DNA of 64,000 nt from Leisingera aquimarina DSM 24565 (GCF_000473165.1 NZ_KI421504.1:2340009-2404008), one strand, 5' to 3'; counted from the first letter of the stretch, positions 37,600 to 46,382 are shown. Numbers and translations: made by a program. Notes: generated by a model not told the origin, from the letters alone.

Positions 37600-38028
37600 A
37601 TGGCAAAGATTTCACTGGATCAGGCCCGCACAATCATCCGCGTGGCCTTGGACAAAGGGCATGAGATAGGGCTGAAGCCGCTATCGGTTGTGGTGCTGGA
37701 TGCAGGCGGCCATGTGCAGGCCTTTGAACGCGAGGATGGCGCCGCACCGGGCCGGTTCCCCATTGCCCACGGCAAGGCCTATGGCTCGGTCATGCTGGGC
37801 ATGGCGGGCAGCGCCCAGATGGCCCGGGCAGAAGCTCAGGCCTATTTCATGGCCGCGGTGAACGGTGTCTATGGCGGCCAGGTGGTGCCGGTGCCGGGCG
37901 GGGTGCTGGTGAAGGACAGCGAGGGTGCCGTGATCGGCGCCGTGGGGGTCACAGGCGATACCTCGGACAACGACGCGATTGCCGCATTGGCTGGCATCGA
38001 GGCCGCTGGTTTGCAGGGCGAGATCTGA
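37600..38028 (+). CDS. GlcG/HbpS family heme-binding-like protein
   Basis: The 142-residue protein matches the GlcG/HbpS (DUF336) family, whose structures bind heme or small ligands in some members. The marks are the LDAGGHVQAFEREDGAAPGRFPIAHGKAYGSVMLGM core and the PVPGGVLVKDSEGAVIGAVGVTGDTSDNDA C-terminal block that is strongly conserved. In other bacteria glcG lies next to malate synthase G in the glc operon; here it sits 115 bp after glcB, behind a terminator, so it may be partly independent. GGAAGGA precedes ATG 37600. Its molecular role is unclear. Confidence 0.88.
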   Translation: MAKISLDQARTIIRVALDKGHEIGLKPLSVVVLDAGGHVQAFEREDGAAPGRFPIAHGKAYGSVMLGMAGSAQMARAEAQAYFMAAVNGVYGGQVVPVPGGVLVKDSEGAVIGAVGVTGDTSDNDAIAALAGIEAAGLQGEI

Positions 38029-38149
38029 GTTCGCAGGGACATTCCGCAACGTTGTGCGCGGCTGAACAGTCTGTTGCGCCGTGCTCCCCGTTGATGTGGC
38101 GCCCGCAGGGGGCTAGGCTCTTATTTAGACAGCACAAGAAGAGCGGAAT

Positions 38150-38929
38150 ATGGCGCGACCCAAAGTTGGCATCATCGGAAATTCCTACCTGATCAACGAT
38201 CAGTACCCTGTCCACGCAGGCGGAACCATGAACTCCGAGGCGATCGCTGAAGTGGCGGGTTGCATGCCGCTGATGATCCCTTCGGATCCGCGTTTTGTGA
38301 CGGTAGAGGAGCTGCTGGAGAGTTTTGACGGCTTCTTGCTCACTGGCGGGCGCCCGAACGTGCACCCGCATGAGTACGGCGAAGCGGAGACCGAAGCGCA
38401 TGGAGCCTTTGACCGGGCGCGCGATGCGATCACCCTGCCGCTGATCCGCGCCTGTGTGGAGCGCGGCCAGCCGTTCCTCGGCATCTGCCGCGGCTTTCAG
38501 GAGGTCAACGTGGCGATGGGCGGCACGTTGCACCCTGAGATCCGGGACCTGCCGGGACGGATGAACCACCGGATGCCGCCGGATGGCACGCTGGAAGAAA
38601 AGTTTGCCTTGCGCCACACAGTGGAATTCAGCTCCGGCGGAGCGTTCCATCGCTTGTTCGGGGCAAAGGAAGTGATGACCAACACGCTGCACGGGCAGGG
38701 GATCAAACGCCCGGGCTGCCGCGTGGTGATAGACGGGCAGGCGCCCGATGGCACACCCGAAGCAGTCTATATCAAGGACGCCGCCGGGTTTACCTTGTCA
38801 GTGCAGTGGCACCCGGAATGGGATGCGGCCAGCGATCCGGTGTCGCGCCCGTTGTTCGAGGCGTTCGGTGATGCGGTCAGGGCCTGGGCGGCTGGCGGGG
38901 CGCAGGCTGGTTTGCAGCGGTCAGCATAA
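38150..38929 (+). CDS. class I glutamine-amidotransferase-like hydrolase (PuuD family)
   Basis: The 259-residue protein resembles gamma-glutamyl-gamma-aminobutyrate hydrolases. The nucleophile lies in FLGICRGFQEVNVAMGG (Cys about residue 108) and the His of the triad in LSVQWHPEWD. The PKVGIIGNSY start, GGTMNSEAIAEVAG, and DGFLLTGGRPNVHPHEYGE fit PuuD-type enzymes, which act in putrescine degradation. A related peptidase C26 role is possible because no other puu gene is adjacent. The protein is cytoplasmic and full-length. A small gap precedes the next gene. Confidence 0.87.
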   Translation: MARPKVGIIGNSYLINDQYPVHAGGTMNSEAIAEVAGCMPLMIPSDPRFVTVEELLESFDGFLLTGGRPNVHPHEYGEAETEAHGAFDRARDAITLPLIRACVERGQPFLGICRGFQEVNVAMGGTLHPEIRDLPGRMNHRMPPDGTLEEKFALRHTVEFSSGGAFHRLFGAKEVMTNTLHGQGIKRPGCRVVIDGQAPDGTPEAVYIKDAAGFTLSVQWHPEWDAASDPVSRPLFEAFGDAVRAWAAGGAQAGLQRSA

Positions 38930-38940
38930 AAGGTTCGAAT

Positions 38941-39456
38941 ATGAAAATTGGAGTGCGGCAGGAGGTGGGAAGAAGGCCGTCATGCTGCAGGATTAGACAA
39001 TTCAGGGCGAGTGATGCAGCGGCGTTGGCGGATGTTTTTGCATCCGCTGTTCACGGTATTGCCTGTCGGTTTTATTCTCCTGCACAAATCAGCGCATGGT
39101 GCCCGGAGACGCCGTCAAGTGAATCTTTCCTCCGGAAGTTGTCCGATGGCCGGGCAGTCTGGGTGGCGGCGGATGATGCGGATGTGCCGGTTGCCTTCAT
39201 CGATTTGGAGGCGGATGGCCATATCGACATGCTGTTCTGCCATCCGCGTGCGGCAGGGCAAGGCGTTGCGGGGATGCTTTATGGCAAACTGGAAGAAGCC
39301 GCGCTGCGCCAGGGGATCAGGCTGCTGTATGTCGAGGCGAGCGAAGCAGCGCGCAGTTTTTTCGAGCGGATGGGATTTGCCTTGGACAAACGGTGCGAAT
39401 TTGAGCGTGGCGGTGTGAAAATTCACAACTACCGGATGGTCAAGATCCTGGGCTGA
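38941..39456 (+). CDS. GNAT family N-acetyltransferase
   Basis: The 171-residue protein has the GNAT fold: an N-terminal RQFRASDAAALADVFASAVHG, the central strand WVAADDADVPVAFIDLEADGHI, and the acetyl-CoA-binding segment CHPRAAGQGVAGMLYGKLEEAAL (equivalent to the usual RxxGxG/A), then LYVEASEAARSFFERMGF, which closely matches the C-terminal GNAT motif. It probably acetylates a small molecule or protein; the substrate is unknown. The start at 38941 is 11 bases after the amidotransferase gene and the extra N-terminal 20 residues are basic and poorly conserved-looking, so a later start is possible. Confidence 0.85.
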   Translation: MKIGVRQEVGRRPSCCRIRQFRASDAAALADVFASAVHGIACRFYSPAQISAWCPETPSSESFLRKLSDGRAVWVAADDADVPVAFIDLEADGHIDMLFCHPRAAGQGVAGMLYGKLEEAALRQGIRLLYVEASEAARSFFERMGFALDKRCEFERGGVKIHNYRMVKILG

Positions 39457-39501
39457 ACAACGGGCCAGCGGCCGGCCGGGCGAGGCAGGCCGCAAACCGG
39501 T

Positions 39502-41742
39502 TCAGACCCTCAGATCAAATTCATGCATCAAAGGCAGTTGGCGCGCGCGTTTGCCGGTGAGGTCAAACAGCGCATTGGCCAGTGCCGGGGCCGCGGGCGG
39601 GGTGCCGGGCTCGCCTACGCCGCCGAGCTGGGTCTGGGTTTCCAGCACCTGCACTTCCGTCCGCGGCATCGTATGCATACGGATCGCGTCATAGTCCGGG
39701 AAGTTGCCCTGTTCCGCTGCCCCGTCCGCAAAGGTGATCTCGCCAAAGCAGGCCGCTGACAGCCCATAGGCCATGCCGCCGAACATCTGCGCCTTGACGA
39801 TCTCCGGATCGATGGCCTGACCCACGTCGCAGGCTATCCAGGCATTGGTGATATGGATGCTGCCGTCGTCCTCAACCACTTCGATCACTTCGGCCACTGG
39901 CGTGCCGAAGCTGTAGCAAAGGGCAACGCCTCGGCCTGTTCCTGCGGGCGTCTGGCCGGTCCAGCCGGACATCTCCTTGACCGCGTCCAGCACCGCGGCG
40001 GCGGGCGCCCATTCGCGGCGGGCAAGCTCCAGCCGAAATTCCAGCGGATCGGCGCCAGCGGCATGAGCCATCTCGTCAATGAAGCTTTCGACAAAGAAGG
40101 CGTTGAAGCTGTTGCCGACCGAACGCCAGAAACCGACCGGGATCTGGATGTCCGCAAGATGCCCTGCCATGCGGAAGTTCGGGATCGCATAGGGCGCGTT
40201 GAAGAATCCCTCCACATGCACCTTGTCGGGGCCGGCTTGTGGCAGGTCCGCCAGCCGCTTCATGGCCTGCGCCACCGGGGAGGCGGCGGCGACTTTGCCG
40301 TCCACCAGCACGGCTTGGCCGTCCTTCACCGCGCCGCGCATCCGAGCCAGCGCGCCGGGACGGTACATGTCGTGGCGCATGTCCTCCTCGCGGCTCCAGG
40401 CCAGCTGCACCGGAGCGCCGGGCATCTGTCTTGCCAGCCGGGTGGCCAGCACCGCATAGTCGAACTCTGCCCGCCGCCCGAAGCCGCCGCCGAGGTAAGT
40501 TGTATTGACCTCGACCTGATCGCTTTCCAGCCCGGCTTCCTCGGCGCATTTCATCTGCACGAAGGTTGGCATCTGGTTGCCGCACCAGAGGGTCAGCTTG
40601 CCGTCCTGCAACAGCGCGGTGGCATTCATCGGCTCCATGGTGGCATGGGCCAGGTAGGGCACCTGATAGTCCGCCGTCAGCTCGGTTGCGCCATCGGGGA
40701 GCATGTCCGCATCGCCGTCATCGCGCAGGACAGAGTTCGGGGCATCGTCAAAAGCTTCCGCAATCCTGGCGAAGACCTGATCGGTTTCAGGCGGGTAGGG
40801 GGCGTCCTCCCAGTGCACCTCGATGGCGTCCAGCGCCTGCATCGCCAGCCAGGTGTTGCGCGCCACCACGGCCACGCCCGCGCCCATGTCCACGACCTTC
40901 TCTACGCCGGGCATCCCTTCGGCGGCAGTTGCGTCAAAACCCTTCATGCCACCGCCCTGGCGCGGGTTCATGCGGACCGAGGCGAATTTCATCCCCGGCA
41001 ACCGCACGTCGATGCCGAATTCGGCGGAACCGGTGGCTTTTTCAGCCATATCTATCCGCGGCTGCGATTTGCCAATCAGCCGCCATTCGCTGCTGGGCCG
41101 CAGGTCCGCGTCCACCGGGTCCAGCTTGGCAGCGTCCATTGCGAGCTCGGAGTAGGGGATCTGTGTGCCGTCCGGCGTAACCACCGCGCCCTTGACGGTG
41201 CTCAGTTGGCCGCGGCTGATGCCCAGCCGCTCTGCGGCGGTCTGTTTCAGCGTCTCGCGTGCGGTAGCGCCGGCCTGGCGCATCCGCTTGAAACCGTCCT
41301 TCATTGAGGTCGAGCCGCCGGTGCCATGCAGGTTCAGCACCTTGCCGAAATGCCCCAGTGCCTCGCCCACGGCATGTTTGAAGTTGCCGTTGTCATAGCC
41401 CTTGCCCGGCAGCGCATCGGCGATGAAGGCAGAGTTGTAATAGGCCTGCGCGGCGGGGCCGTGAAGAACACGGACCTGGTCCAGCTCCACGTCCAGTTCT
41501 TCCGCGATCAGCGCGGCCCAGCTGGTCTTCACGCCCTGGCCCATCTCAGCCCGCGGCGCAAACAGGGTGACGCCGTTCCGGTCGATCAGCACGAAGGGGT
41601 TGAGCGCCGCTTCGCCCTCCGCCGGTTTCAGCGGGTTGGGGGCAGGGCGGCTGACGTAATAGGCGCCGAATGCTACGCCGCCCACAATGGCGGCAGAGCC
41701 GATCAGGAAGGTGCGGCGGGCGATTTTTGCAATGCTGGCCAT
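39502..41742 (-). CDS. xanthine-dehydrogenase-family molybdopterin-binding subunit (Tat-exported)
   Basis: This 746-residue large subunit of a molybdenum hydroxylase resembles the isoquinoline 1-oxidoreductase beta type. A twin-arginine signal, RRTFLIGSAAIVGG near residue 9, predicts export to the periplasm. The Mo-binding domains show EMGQGVKTSWAALIAEEL, VNTTYLGGGFGRRAEFDYAV, and near the C-terminus GGVGEPGTPPAAPALANALF with the catalytic Glu. The partner (2Fe-2S) subunit gene lies immediately upstream on the same strand, three bases away. No FAD subunit or cytochrome gene is adjacent, so the electron acceptor is unknown. Substrate is uncertain (aldehyde or N-heterocycle). Confidence 0.9.
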   Translation of the reverse strand: MASIAKIARRTFLIGSAAIVGGVAFGAYYVSRPAPNPLKPAEGEAALNPFVLIDRNGVTLFAPRAEMGQGVKTSWAALIAEELDVELDQVRVLHGPAAQAYYNSAFIADALPGKGYDNGNFKHAVGEALGHFGKVLNLHGTGGSTSMKDGFKRMRQAGATARETLKQTAAERLGISRGQLSTVKGAVVTPDGTQIPYSELAMDAAKLDPVDADLRPSSEWRLIGKSQPRIDMAEKATGSAEFGIDVRLPGMKFASVRMNPRQGGGMKGFDATAAEGMPGVEKVVDMGAGVAVVARNTWLAMQALDAIEVHWEDAPYPPETDQVFARIAEAFDDAPNSVLRDDGDADMLPDGATELTADYQVPYLAHATMEPMNATALLQDGKLTLWCGNQMPTFVQMKCAEEAGLESDQVEVNTTYLGGGFGRRAEFDYAVLATRLARQMPGAPVQLAWSREEDMRHDMYRPGALARMRGAVKDGQAVLVDGKVAAASPVAQAMKRLADLPQAGPDKVHVEGFFNAPYAIPNFRMAGHLADIQIPVGFWRSVGNSFNAFFVESFIDEMAHAAGADPLEFRLELARREWAPAAAVLDAVKEMSGWTGQTPAGTGRGVALCYSFGTPVAEVIEVVEDDGSIHITNAWIACDVGQAIDPEIVKAQMFGGMAYGLSAACFGEITFADGAAEQGNFPDYDAIRMHTMPRTEVQVLETQTQLGGVGEPGTPPAAPALANALFDLTGKRARQLPLMHEFDLRV

Positions 41743-41745
41743 TGG

Positions 41746-42210
41746 TTACGCCTCCTGCATCTTCTGGGCGGCGGCATGGATGGCGGCGCGGATGCGCGGG
41801 TAGGTGCCGCAGCGGCACAGGTTGCCCTGCATCGCCTCGTCAATCTCCACGTCCGAAGGTGCCGGGTTTTCCGCCAGCAGGCTTGCCGCCTGCATGATCT
41901 GGCCGGACTGGCAATAGCCGCATTGCGCCACCTGATGCTCGACCCAGGCCTGCTGAATCGCCGCCATGGCGTCCGGTGTGCCGAGGCCCTCGATCGTTGT
42001 CACCTCCCCCCAGACATCCGACAGTGCCACCTGACAGGAGCGCACAGCCTCGCCGTCGATATGAACGGTGCAGGCGCCGCAGGCGGCCACTCCGCAGCCG
42101 AACTTGGTGCCGGTGAGACCAACCTCATCCCGTAGAACCCAGAGGAGGGGAACATCATCAGGCAGGTCTACCTGATGGGATTTTCCATTGATGCGCAGGT
42201 CTGTTGGCAT
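41746..42210 (-). CDS. (2Fe-2S)-binding subunit of molybdenum hydroxylase
   Basis: The 154-residue small subunit carries two [2Fe-2S] clusters. The plant-ferredoxin-type motif is [21 protein letters not shown] (Cys about residues 39-60) and the helical second cluster is [10 protein letters not shown] ... [10 protein letters not shown] (about 98-135). It should pass electrons from the molybdenum site of the product encoded at 39502-41742. I place the start at ATG 42210, right after AGGGAG, rather than 21 codons upstream in the promoter. Although the Mo subunit has a Tat signal, this one has none, so it is probably exported by riding with its partner. Confidence 0.93.
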   Translation of the reverse strand: MPTDLRINGKSHQVDLPDDVPLLWVLRDEVGLTGTKFGCGVAACGACTVHIDGEAVRSCQVALSDVWGEVTTIEGLGTPDAMAAIQQAWVEHQVAQCGYCQSGQIMQAASLLAENPAPSDVEIDEAMQGNLCRCGTYPRIRAAIHAAAQKMQEA

Positions 42211-42233
42211 TGCGGACTCCCTTGCTGTGCTTA

Positions 42234-42272
42234 TGACAAAATTGACTATTTTTGTCATTTTGTCAATTGACA
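42234..42272. promoter_or_regulatory. candidate TetR operator cluster in the divergent promoter
   Basis: Between the iron-sulfur subunit gene and the tetR gene lie TGACAAAA (42234-42241) and TTTTGTCA (42250-42257), an eight-base inverted repeat with eight-base spacer. Right beside it is a perfect 12-bp palindrome TGTCAATTGACA (42261-42272). The TGTCA/TGACA half sites recur. A TetR dimer could bind here and repress both directions. Confidence 0.6.
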
Positions 42273-42302
42273 TTTTTTACAAACAATGTCAGAAGCGGAA
42301 AC

Positions 42303-42884
42303 ATGAACATGGCAGGCATTGATCCGAAACAGCAGGCAATCCTGGAGGCCGCCTGGATGGCGTTCTCCACCTATGGGTTCCGCAAGACCTCGATGGATGA
42401 CATCGCCAAGGGCGCGGGCATGTCGCGGCCTGCGCTGTATCTGCATTTCAAGAACAAGGACGCGATCTTCCGGGCGCTGGTGGCCGCCTACTACGGCACT
42501 GCGGCTGCCGGGGTGCGTGCCGCCCTGGCAGAGACGGGGCCGCTGCCTGACCGGCTGCTGGCGGCCTTTGAGGGACAGGCCGGAGAGGGCGTGCAAATGA
42601 TGATGGCTTCGCCGCACGGGATGGAGCTGTTCGAAGTTACCAAAAATGTGGCGGGTGAGGTGATCGCGGAGGGCGAAGCCGCCCTGAGCCGGATCTATGC
42701 GGACTGGCTGCAGCAAGAGGCCGGTGCCGGCCGGGCTGTGCTGAACGGCGACGCGGCAGTGATTGCCCGCACTCTCTGCGCCTCTTTGAAAGGGATCAAG
42801 CAGACCGCCGCAGACTATGAGACCTATCAGGCCGGGGTGCGTCAGCTGGCAGCCCTAGCCGGCGCTGGGCTGACGCCCCGGTGA
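42303..42884 (+). CDS. TetR/AcrR family transcriptional regulator
   Basis: The 193-residue protein has the classic N-terminal helix-turn-helix of TetR, residues about 8-55: ILEAAWMAFSTYGFRKTSMDDIAKGAGMSRPALYLHFKNKDAIFRAL. The variable C-terminal half would bind an effector and includes a stretch of methionines (VQMMMASPHGMEL). It is divergent from the molybdenum-hydroxylase genes and separated from them by palindromes of matching TGTCA type, so it most likely controls that operon and itself. ATG 42303 is chosen; an ATG at 42309 is also possible. The longer form to 42252 runs through the operator. Confidence 0.92.
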   Translation: MNMAGIDPKQQAILEAAWMAFSTYGFRKTSMDDIAKGAGMSRPALYLHFKNKDAIFRALVAAYYGTAAAGVRAALAETGPLPDRLLAAFEGQAGEGVQMMMASPHGMELFEVTKNVAGEVIAEGEAALSRIYADWLQQEAGAGRAVLNGDAAVIARTLCASLKGIKQTAADYETYQAGVRQLAALAGAGLTPR

Positions 42885-42913
42885 TACGGGCCGGATAGGC
42901 CGGCCCGCGCGCG

Positions 42914-43747
42914 TCAAAGCTCTGTGCGCAGATGCCAAAGTTCAGGGAACAGCTCCACGTCCAGCATCCGCTTCAGATAGCTGACGCCGCCAGTGCCGCC
43001 GGTGCCGCGCTTGAAACCGATGACACGCTCCACCGTGGTCACATGGTTGAAGCGCCAGCGGCGGAAATAGTCCTCGAAATCCACCAGTTTCTCGGCCAGC
43101 TCATAGAGCTCCCAATGGGTTTCGGTGTCGCGGTAAACTTCGGTCCAGGCAGCCTGCACGGCCTCATGCGGCACATAGGCTTTGGACACATCCCGGTTCA
43201 GCACCTCGTTTGGCAGCGGGAAGCTGCGCGACAGCGCTTTCAGCGCCACGTCATACAGCGAGGGCTGGGCCAGTTCCGCCTCCAGTAGCGCCAGGATGTC
43301 CGGCCGGTGGGAATGCGGGCGCAGCATCGCCTTGTTGCGGTTGCCCAACATGAATTCGATCTGCCGGTACTGGTGCGACTGAAAGCCTGAGCTTTGGCCC
43401 AGCTCATCCCGGAAGGCGGTGTAGTCCGAGGGCGTCATGGTGCGCAGCACGTCCCAGGCGGAATTGAGCTGCTCAAAGATGCGCGCCACCCGCGCCAGCA
43501 TCTTGAAGGCCTGCCGCGCCTGGCCGCCCAGCAGCCGTTCGCGGGCGGCGCTCAGCTCATGAATGGCCAGCCGCATCCACAGTTCGGAGGTCTGGTGCTG
43601 GATGATGAACAGCATTTCATCATGGGTATTGGTCCATGTCTTCTGCGCGTTCAGCAGCATGTCGAGCGACAGGTAATCGCCATAGGACATGCGCCCGTCA
43701 AAGGACATCTGGGCGCCGTCGTCGGCGGGATCATAGGGTTGGGTCAT
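42914..43747 (-). CDS. kynA: tryptophan 2,3-dioxygenase
   Basis: KynA is the heme enzyme that opens the indole ring of L-tryptophan to N-formylkynurenine. The 277-residue protein has [17 protein letters not shown], the substrate-pocket stretch [39 protein letters not shown], and [29 protein letters not shown] carrying the axial heme His and the conserved glycine loop. Start ATG 43747 follows AAGGAA. The frame stays open upstream for 39 codons of unlike sequence. kynU lies upstream in the same direction, so they form a kynUA unit. Confidence 0.96.
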   Translation of the reverse strand: MTQPYDPADDGAQMSFDGRMSYGDYLSLDMLLNAQKTWTNTHDEMLFIIQHQTSELWMRLAIHELSAARERLLGGQARQAFKMLARVARIFEQLNSAWDVLRTMTPSDYTAFRDELGQSSGFQSHQYRQIEFMLGNRNKAMLRPHSHRPDILALLEAELAQPSLYDVALKALSRSFPLPNEVLNRDVSKAYVPHEAVQAAWTEVYRDTETHWELYELAEKLVDFEDYFRRWRFNHVTTVERVIGFKRGTGGTGGVSYLKRMLDVELFPELWHLRTEL

Positions 43748-43895
43748 CGTAGCGTTCCTTTTCCTAAGTTCAGTATATGTCAGGGAAAGGAAGGCGTCCT
43801 CCGGTTCAGGGTGCCGCATTGGGCGAGGCGGCGCCACAGCGCAACCCAGCCCGCCGGGCGGCAAAGCGGCAGATGGTATGAGCGGATGAGGGGCA

Positions 43896-45089
43896 TCAGG
43901 TGACCGCGTGGCGGACCATGTATTCCGGCCGGTCCCACAAGGCGTTGGTCATCACGTCGGCGATGATCTCTGCCGCGGTGCGCACGTCGCCCTCGTCGAT
44001 ATAGAGCGGGGTGAAGCCGAAGCGCATGATATCGGGCGCCCGGAAATCGCCGATCACGCCGCAGGCAATCAGCGCCTGCATCGCCGCATAACCTTCGTCG
44101 AACTTGAACGACACCTGGCTGCCGCGAAAGGCGGGGTCACGGGGGGAGGCCAGCTCCAGCTGCGGGCAGGTTTCCTCAACCAGAGCGATGAATAGGTCGC
44201 AAAGTTCGATGGATTTGGCACGCACGGCGTCCATGCCGGCCATGTCCCAGATGTCCATCGCCGCCTCCAGCGCGGTCAGCTGCAGGATCGGCGGGGTACC
44301 GACGCGCATCCGGTCGATGCCGCTGCCGGGCCGGTAGTCGAGGTCAAAGGCAAACGGCGCCTCATGCCCCAGCCAGCCGGACAGGGCGGGGCGGACGGTT
44401 TCGGCGTGGCGCGGGGAGACATAGATGAAGGCCGGCGCGCCGGGGCCGCCGTTCAAATACTTGTAGGTGCAGCCAACTGCGAAATCGGCCCTGCACCCGG
44501 CCAGGTCCACTGGAACTGCACCGGCGGAATGGGCCAGATCCCAAACCGTCAGCACGCCATTTGCGTGCGCCTTTTCGGTCAGTGCCTTCATGTCGTGCTT
44601 GCGGCCGGTGCGGTAATCCACCTCGGTGATCATCAGCACCGCGATTTCATCGGTGATGCTTTCCTCCACCGCTTCCGGATCAACCACCCGCAGCTTATAC
44701 TCCGGCCCCAGCGACTTCAGCAGACCGCTGGCCATGTACAAATCGGTGGGAAAGTTGCCATTGTCCGACAGCACCACCTTGCGCCCCGGATTCAGCTCCA
44801 GCGCCGAGGCGACGGCCTGATAGACCTTGATCGACAGCGTGTCGCCCATCACCACATGGCCCGGCTCCGCCCCGATCAGCCGCCCGATGCGGTCCCCCAG
44901 CGCCTTGGGCTTGTCCATCCAGCCGGCCTTGTTCCAGCCGGTGATCAGCATCCGGCCCCATTCGTCCTGCATCATCGCTCCGACGCGATCTTTGGCTGCG
45001 CAGGGCAGGGGGCCCAGCGAGTTGCCATCCAGATAGATCACCCCTTCGGGCAGGTCGAACATCGCCTTGGTTGCGGCAAAATCGGTCAT
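43896..45089 (-). CDS. kynU: kynureninase
   Basis: KynU is a cytoplasmic PLP enzyme that cleaves kynurenine to anthranilate and alanine. The 397-residue protein has [12 protein letters not shown] near the start, the NWTGW-like GWNKAGWMD segment, [34 protein letters not shown] with the PLP Asp, and the Schiff-base Lys in [18 protein letters not shown] (about residue 228). It ends with [19 protein letters not shown]. kynA is 148 bp downstream; kynB, the formamidase between them in the pathway, is not in the window. Two overlapping palindromes lie 26 bp upstream of its ATG. Confidence 0.96.
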   Translation of the reverse strand: MTDFAATKAMFDLPEGVIYLDGNSLGPLPCAAKDRVGAMMQDEWGRMLITGWNKAGWMDKPKALGDRIGRLIGAEPGHVVMGDTLSIKVYQAVASALELNPGRKVVLSDNGNFPTDLYMASGLLKSLGPEYKLRVVDPEAVEESITDEIAVLMITEVDYRTGRKHDMKALTEKAHANGVLTVWDLAHSAGAVPVDLAGCRADFAVGCTYKYLNGGPGAPAFIYVSPRHAETVRPALSGWLGHEAPFAFDLDYRPGSGIDRMRVGTPPILQLTALEAAMDIWDMAGMDAVRAKSIELCDLFIALVEETCPQLELASPRDPAFRGSQVSFKFDEGYAAMQALIACGVIGDFRAPDIMRFGFTPLYIDEGDVRTAAEIIADVMTNALWDRPEYMVRHAVT

Positions 45090-45114
45090 GGAGGGCCTCG
45101 CGTCTGGTGGGTAT

Positions 45115-45133
45115 TTTAAGCTTAAAGCTTTAA
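45115..45133. promoter_or_regulatory. two overlapping 12-bp palindromes upstream of kynU
   Basis: TTTAAGCTTAAA (45115-45126) and TTAAAGCTTTAA (45122-45133) are each perfect palindromes and share five bases. They sit 26 bp upstream of the kynU start on the minus strand and about 115 bp upstream of the DUF1059 gene. A related dyad CTTTA-GAT-TAAAG occurs at 45208-45220. A dimeric regulator binding cooperatively, such as a Lrp/AsnC-type KynR, is possible, but no regulator gene is adjacent. Confidence 0.5.
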
Positions 45134-45246
45134 CGGTGGTATCGGATCTTATCCACCATGTCCAGTGCCCGCGGGGAAAAGGGTCGGCTTGTCAGCCTGC
45201 AACGGAGCTTTAGATTAAAGGCCTTAACTGGATTGGAGGGTCAGAA

Positions 45247-45447
45247 ATGCCGAACGCATTTTCCTATGCTTGCCGTGATTGCGAGGGAATGGAAGCCTGC
45301 CCTGCCTCTGTCGTCGCCGAAACCGAAGATGAGGTTTGGAGATTGATGGAGTTGCATGCGCAAATTGCTCACCAGGAGGATCCCGCACAATGGGATAAGG
45401 AAACCCGGGAGTACCTTGCCACATTGATTAAGCCAGTGACGGTCTAA
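45247..45447 (+). CDS. DUF1059-like small protein
   Basis: This 66-residue protein resembles DUF1059: YACRDCEGMEACPASVVAETEDEVWRLMELHAQIAHQED has the family's CRD-C start, the AETEDEV helix and the HA..AH segment. Three Cys and two His (CRDC, ACP, HAQIAH) could hold a metal. It starts at ATG 45247 after a GGAGG. It is divergent from kynU, separated by palindrome-rich promoter DNA, and convergent with an SDR gene. Role unknown. Confidence 0.72.
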   Translation: MPNAFSYACRDCEGMEACPASVVAETEDEVWRLMELHAQIAHQEDPAQWDKETREYLATLIKPVTV

Positions 45448-45482
45448 GCTTAATCAGCCAGCTGCATCTGAGAACCAGGCCA

Positions 45483-46235
45483 TCACATCTGCCCGCCCGA
45501 GATTTCGATGCATTGCCCATTCACCGACCCGGACCCCGGCCCGCACAGCCACAGCGCCGCCGCGGCCACTTCCTCCGGTTCGATCAGCCGCTTGTGGCGG
45601 TTGGAGTTCACCATCACATCCAGCGCCTCCACGGCGCTCATCCCGGCGCGTTGGGCAATCGAGGTAATGTTGCGCTCAATAATCGGCGTGTCGACGTATC
45701 CCGGACACAGCGCGTTGAAGGTGAAGGGCGTGCCCAGGTAATCCTCGCTCAGCGCGCGGGTCAGACCGACCAGCCCGTGTTTGCTGGCGGTGTAACAGGC
45801 GCCGCCCTTCAGCCCCCGCAGTCCGGCGATGGAGGAAACGGTGATCACCCGGCCCCAATCCGTCTGCCGCATCGAGGTGAAACACTCCCGGATGGTTAAA
45901 AAGGCGCCGTCCAGGTTGGTCGCCATCATGTTGCGCCAGAACTCCGTCGTGGTCTTGTGCAGCGCTGCTCCTTCTGCAACTCCGGCATTGGCCACGCAGA
46001 TCTGAATGGGGCCGCGCGCCCCGACCGCGGCGGCAACCCTGGCCGCCACGTCCTCCTCGCTGCGCACATCCATAGCCAGCGGGTGCAGACCCTCCGTTGC
46101 GACTTCCTCCAGAACTTCTTGCCGCCGTCCGGTGATGGTGACTTGTGCTCCTTCCACTGCCAGCCCGTGGGCGATGGCCAGCCCTATCCCTGTGCCGCCG
46201 CCAGTCACCAGCGCGTGTTTGCCTGTCAATGTCAT
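45483..46235 (-). CDS. short-chain dehydrogenase/reductase
   Basis: The 250-residue SDR has the Rossmann motif VTGGGTGIGLAIA near residue 10, NAGVAEGAAL (about 83), and the catalytic Ser and YxxxK in SSIAGLRGLKGGACYTASKHG. FTFNALCPGYVDTPII follows. ITGRRQ after the second strand (Arg where NAD enzymes have Asp) hints at NADPH use. The 3-hydroxybutyrate or other hydroxyacyl dehydrogenase type is suggested by the RHKRLIEPEEVAAAALWLCGPGS tail, but the substrate cannot be fixed. The start has ATG 46235 and the gene is divergent from the MBL-fold gene. Confidence 0.92.
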   Translation of the reverse strand: MTLTGKHALVTGGGTGIGLAIAHGLAVEGAQVTITGRRQEVLEEVATEGLHPLAMDVRSEEDVAARVAAAVGARGPIQICVANAGVAEGAALHKTTTEFWRNMMATNLDGAFLTIRECFTSMRQTDWGRVITVSSIAGLRGLKGGACYTASKHGLVGLTRALSEDYLGTPFTFNALCPGYVDTPIIERNITSIAQRAGMSAVEALDVMVNSNRHKRLIEPEEVAAAALWLCGPGSGSVNGQCIEISGGQM

Positions 46236-46382
46236 GAACGTCCGGACTCCCTGTTTTGCGGCTCAGCCTATCCGGGCAGAGCGCTCTGGCAACCCCGCCG
46301 TGCCGTCACGCCGCATGGGTCAGGCGTTTACAGTTATATTCGCATGTGTGAATGTCGCTGTAACTGATCAGGGAGAGATCCG

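Noticed and set aside
38929-38950. tRNA-like GGTTCGAAT before the GNAT gene
   Set aside because: No cloverleaf can be drawn around it; it is the junction between two genes.
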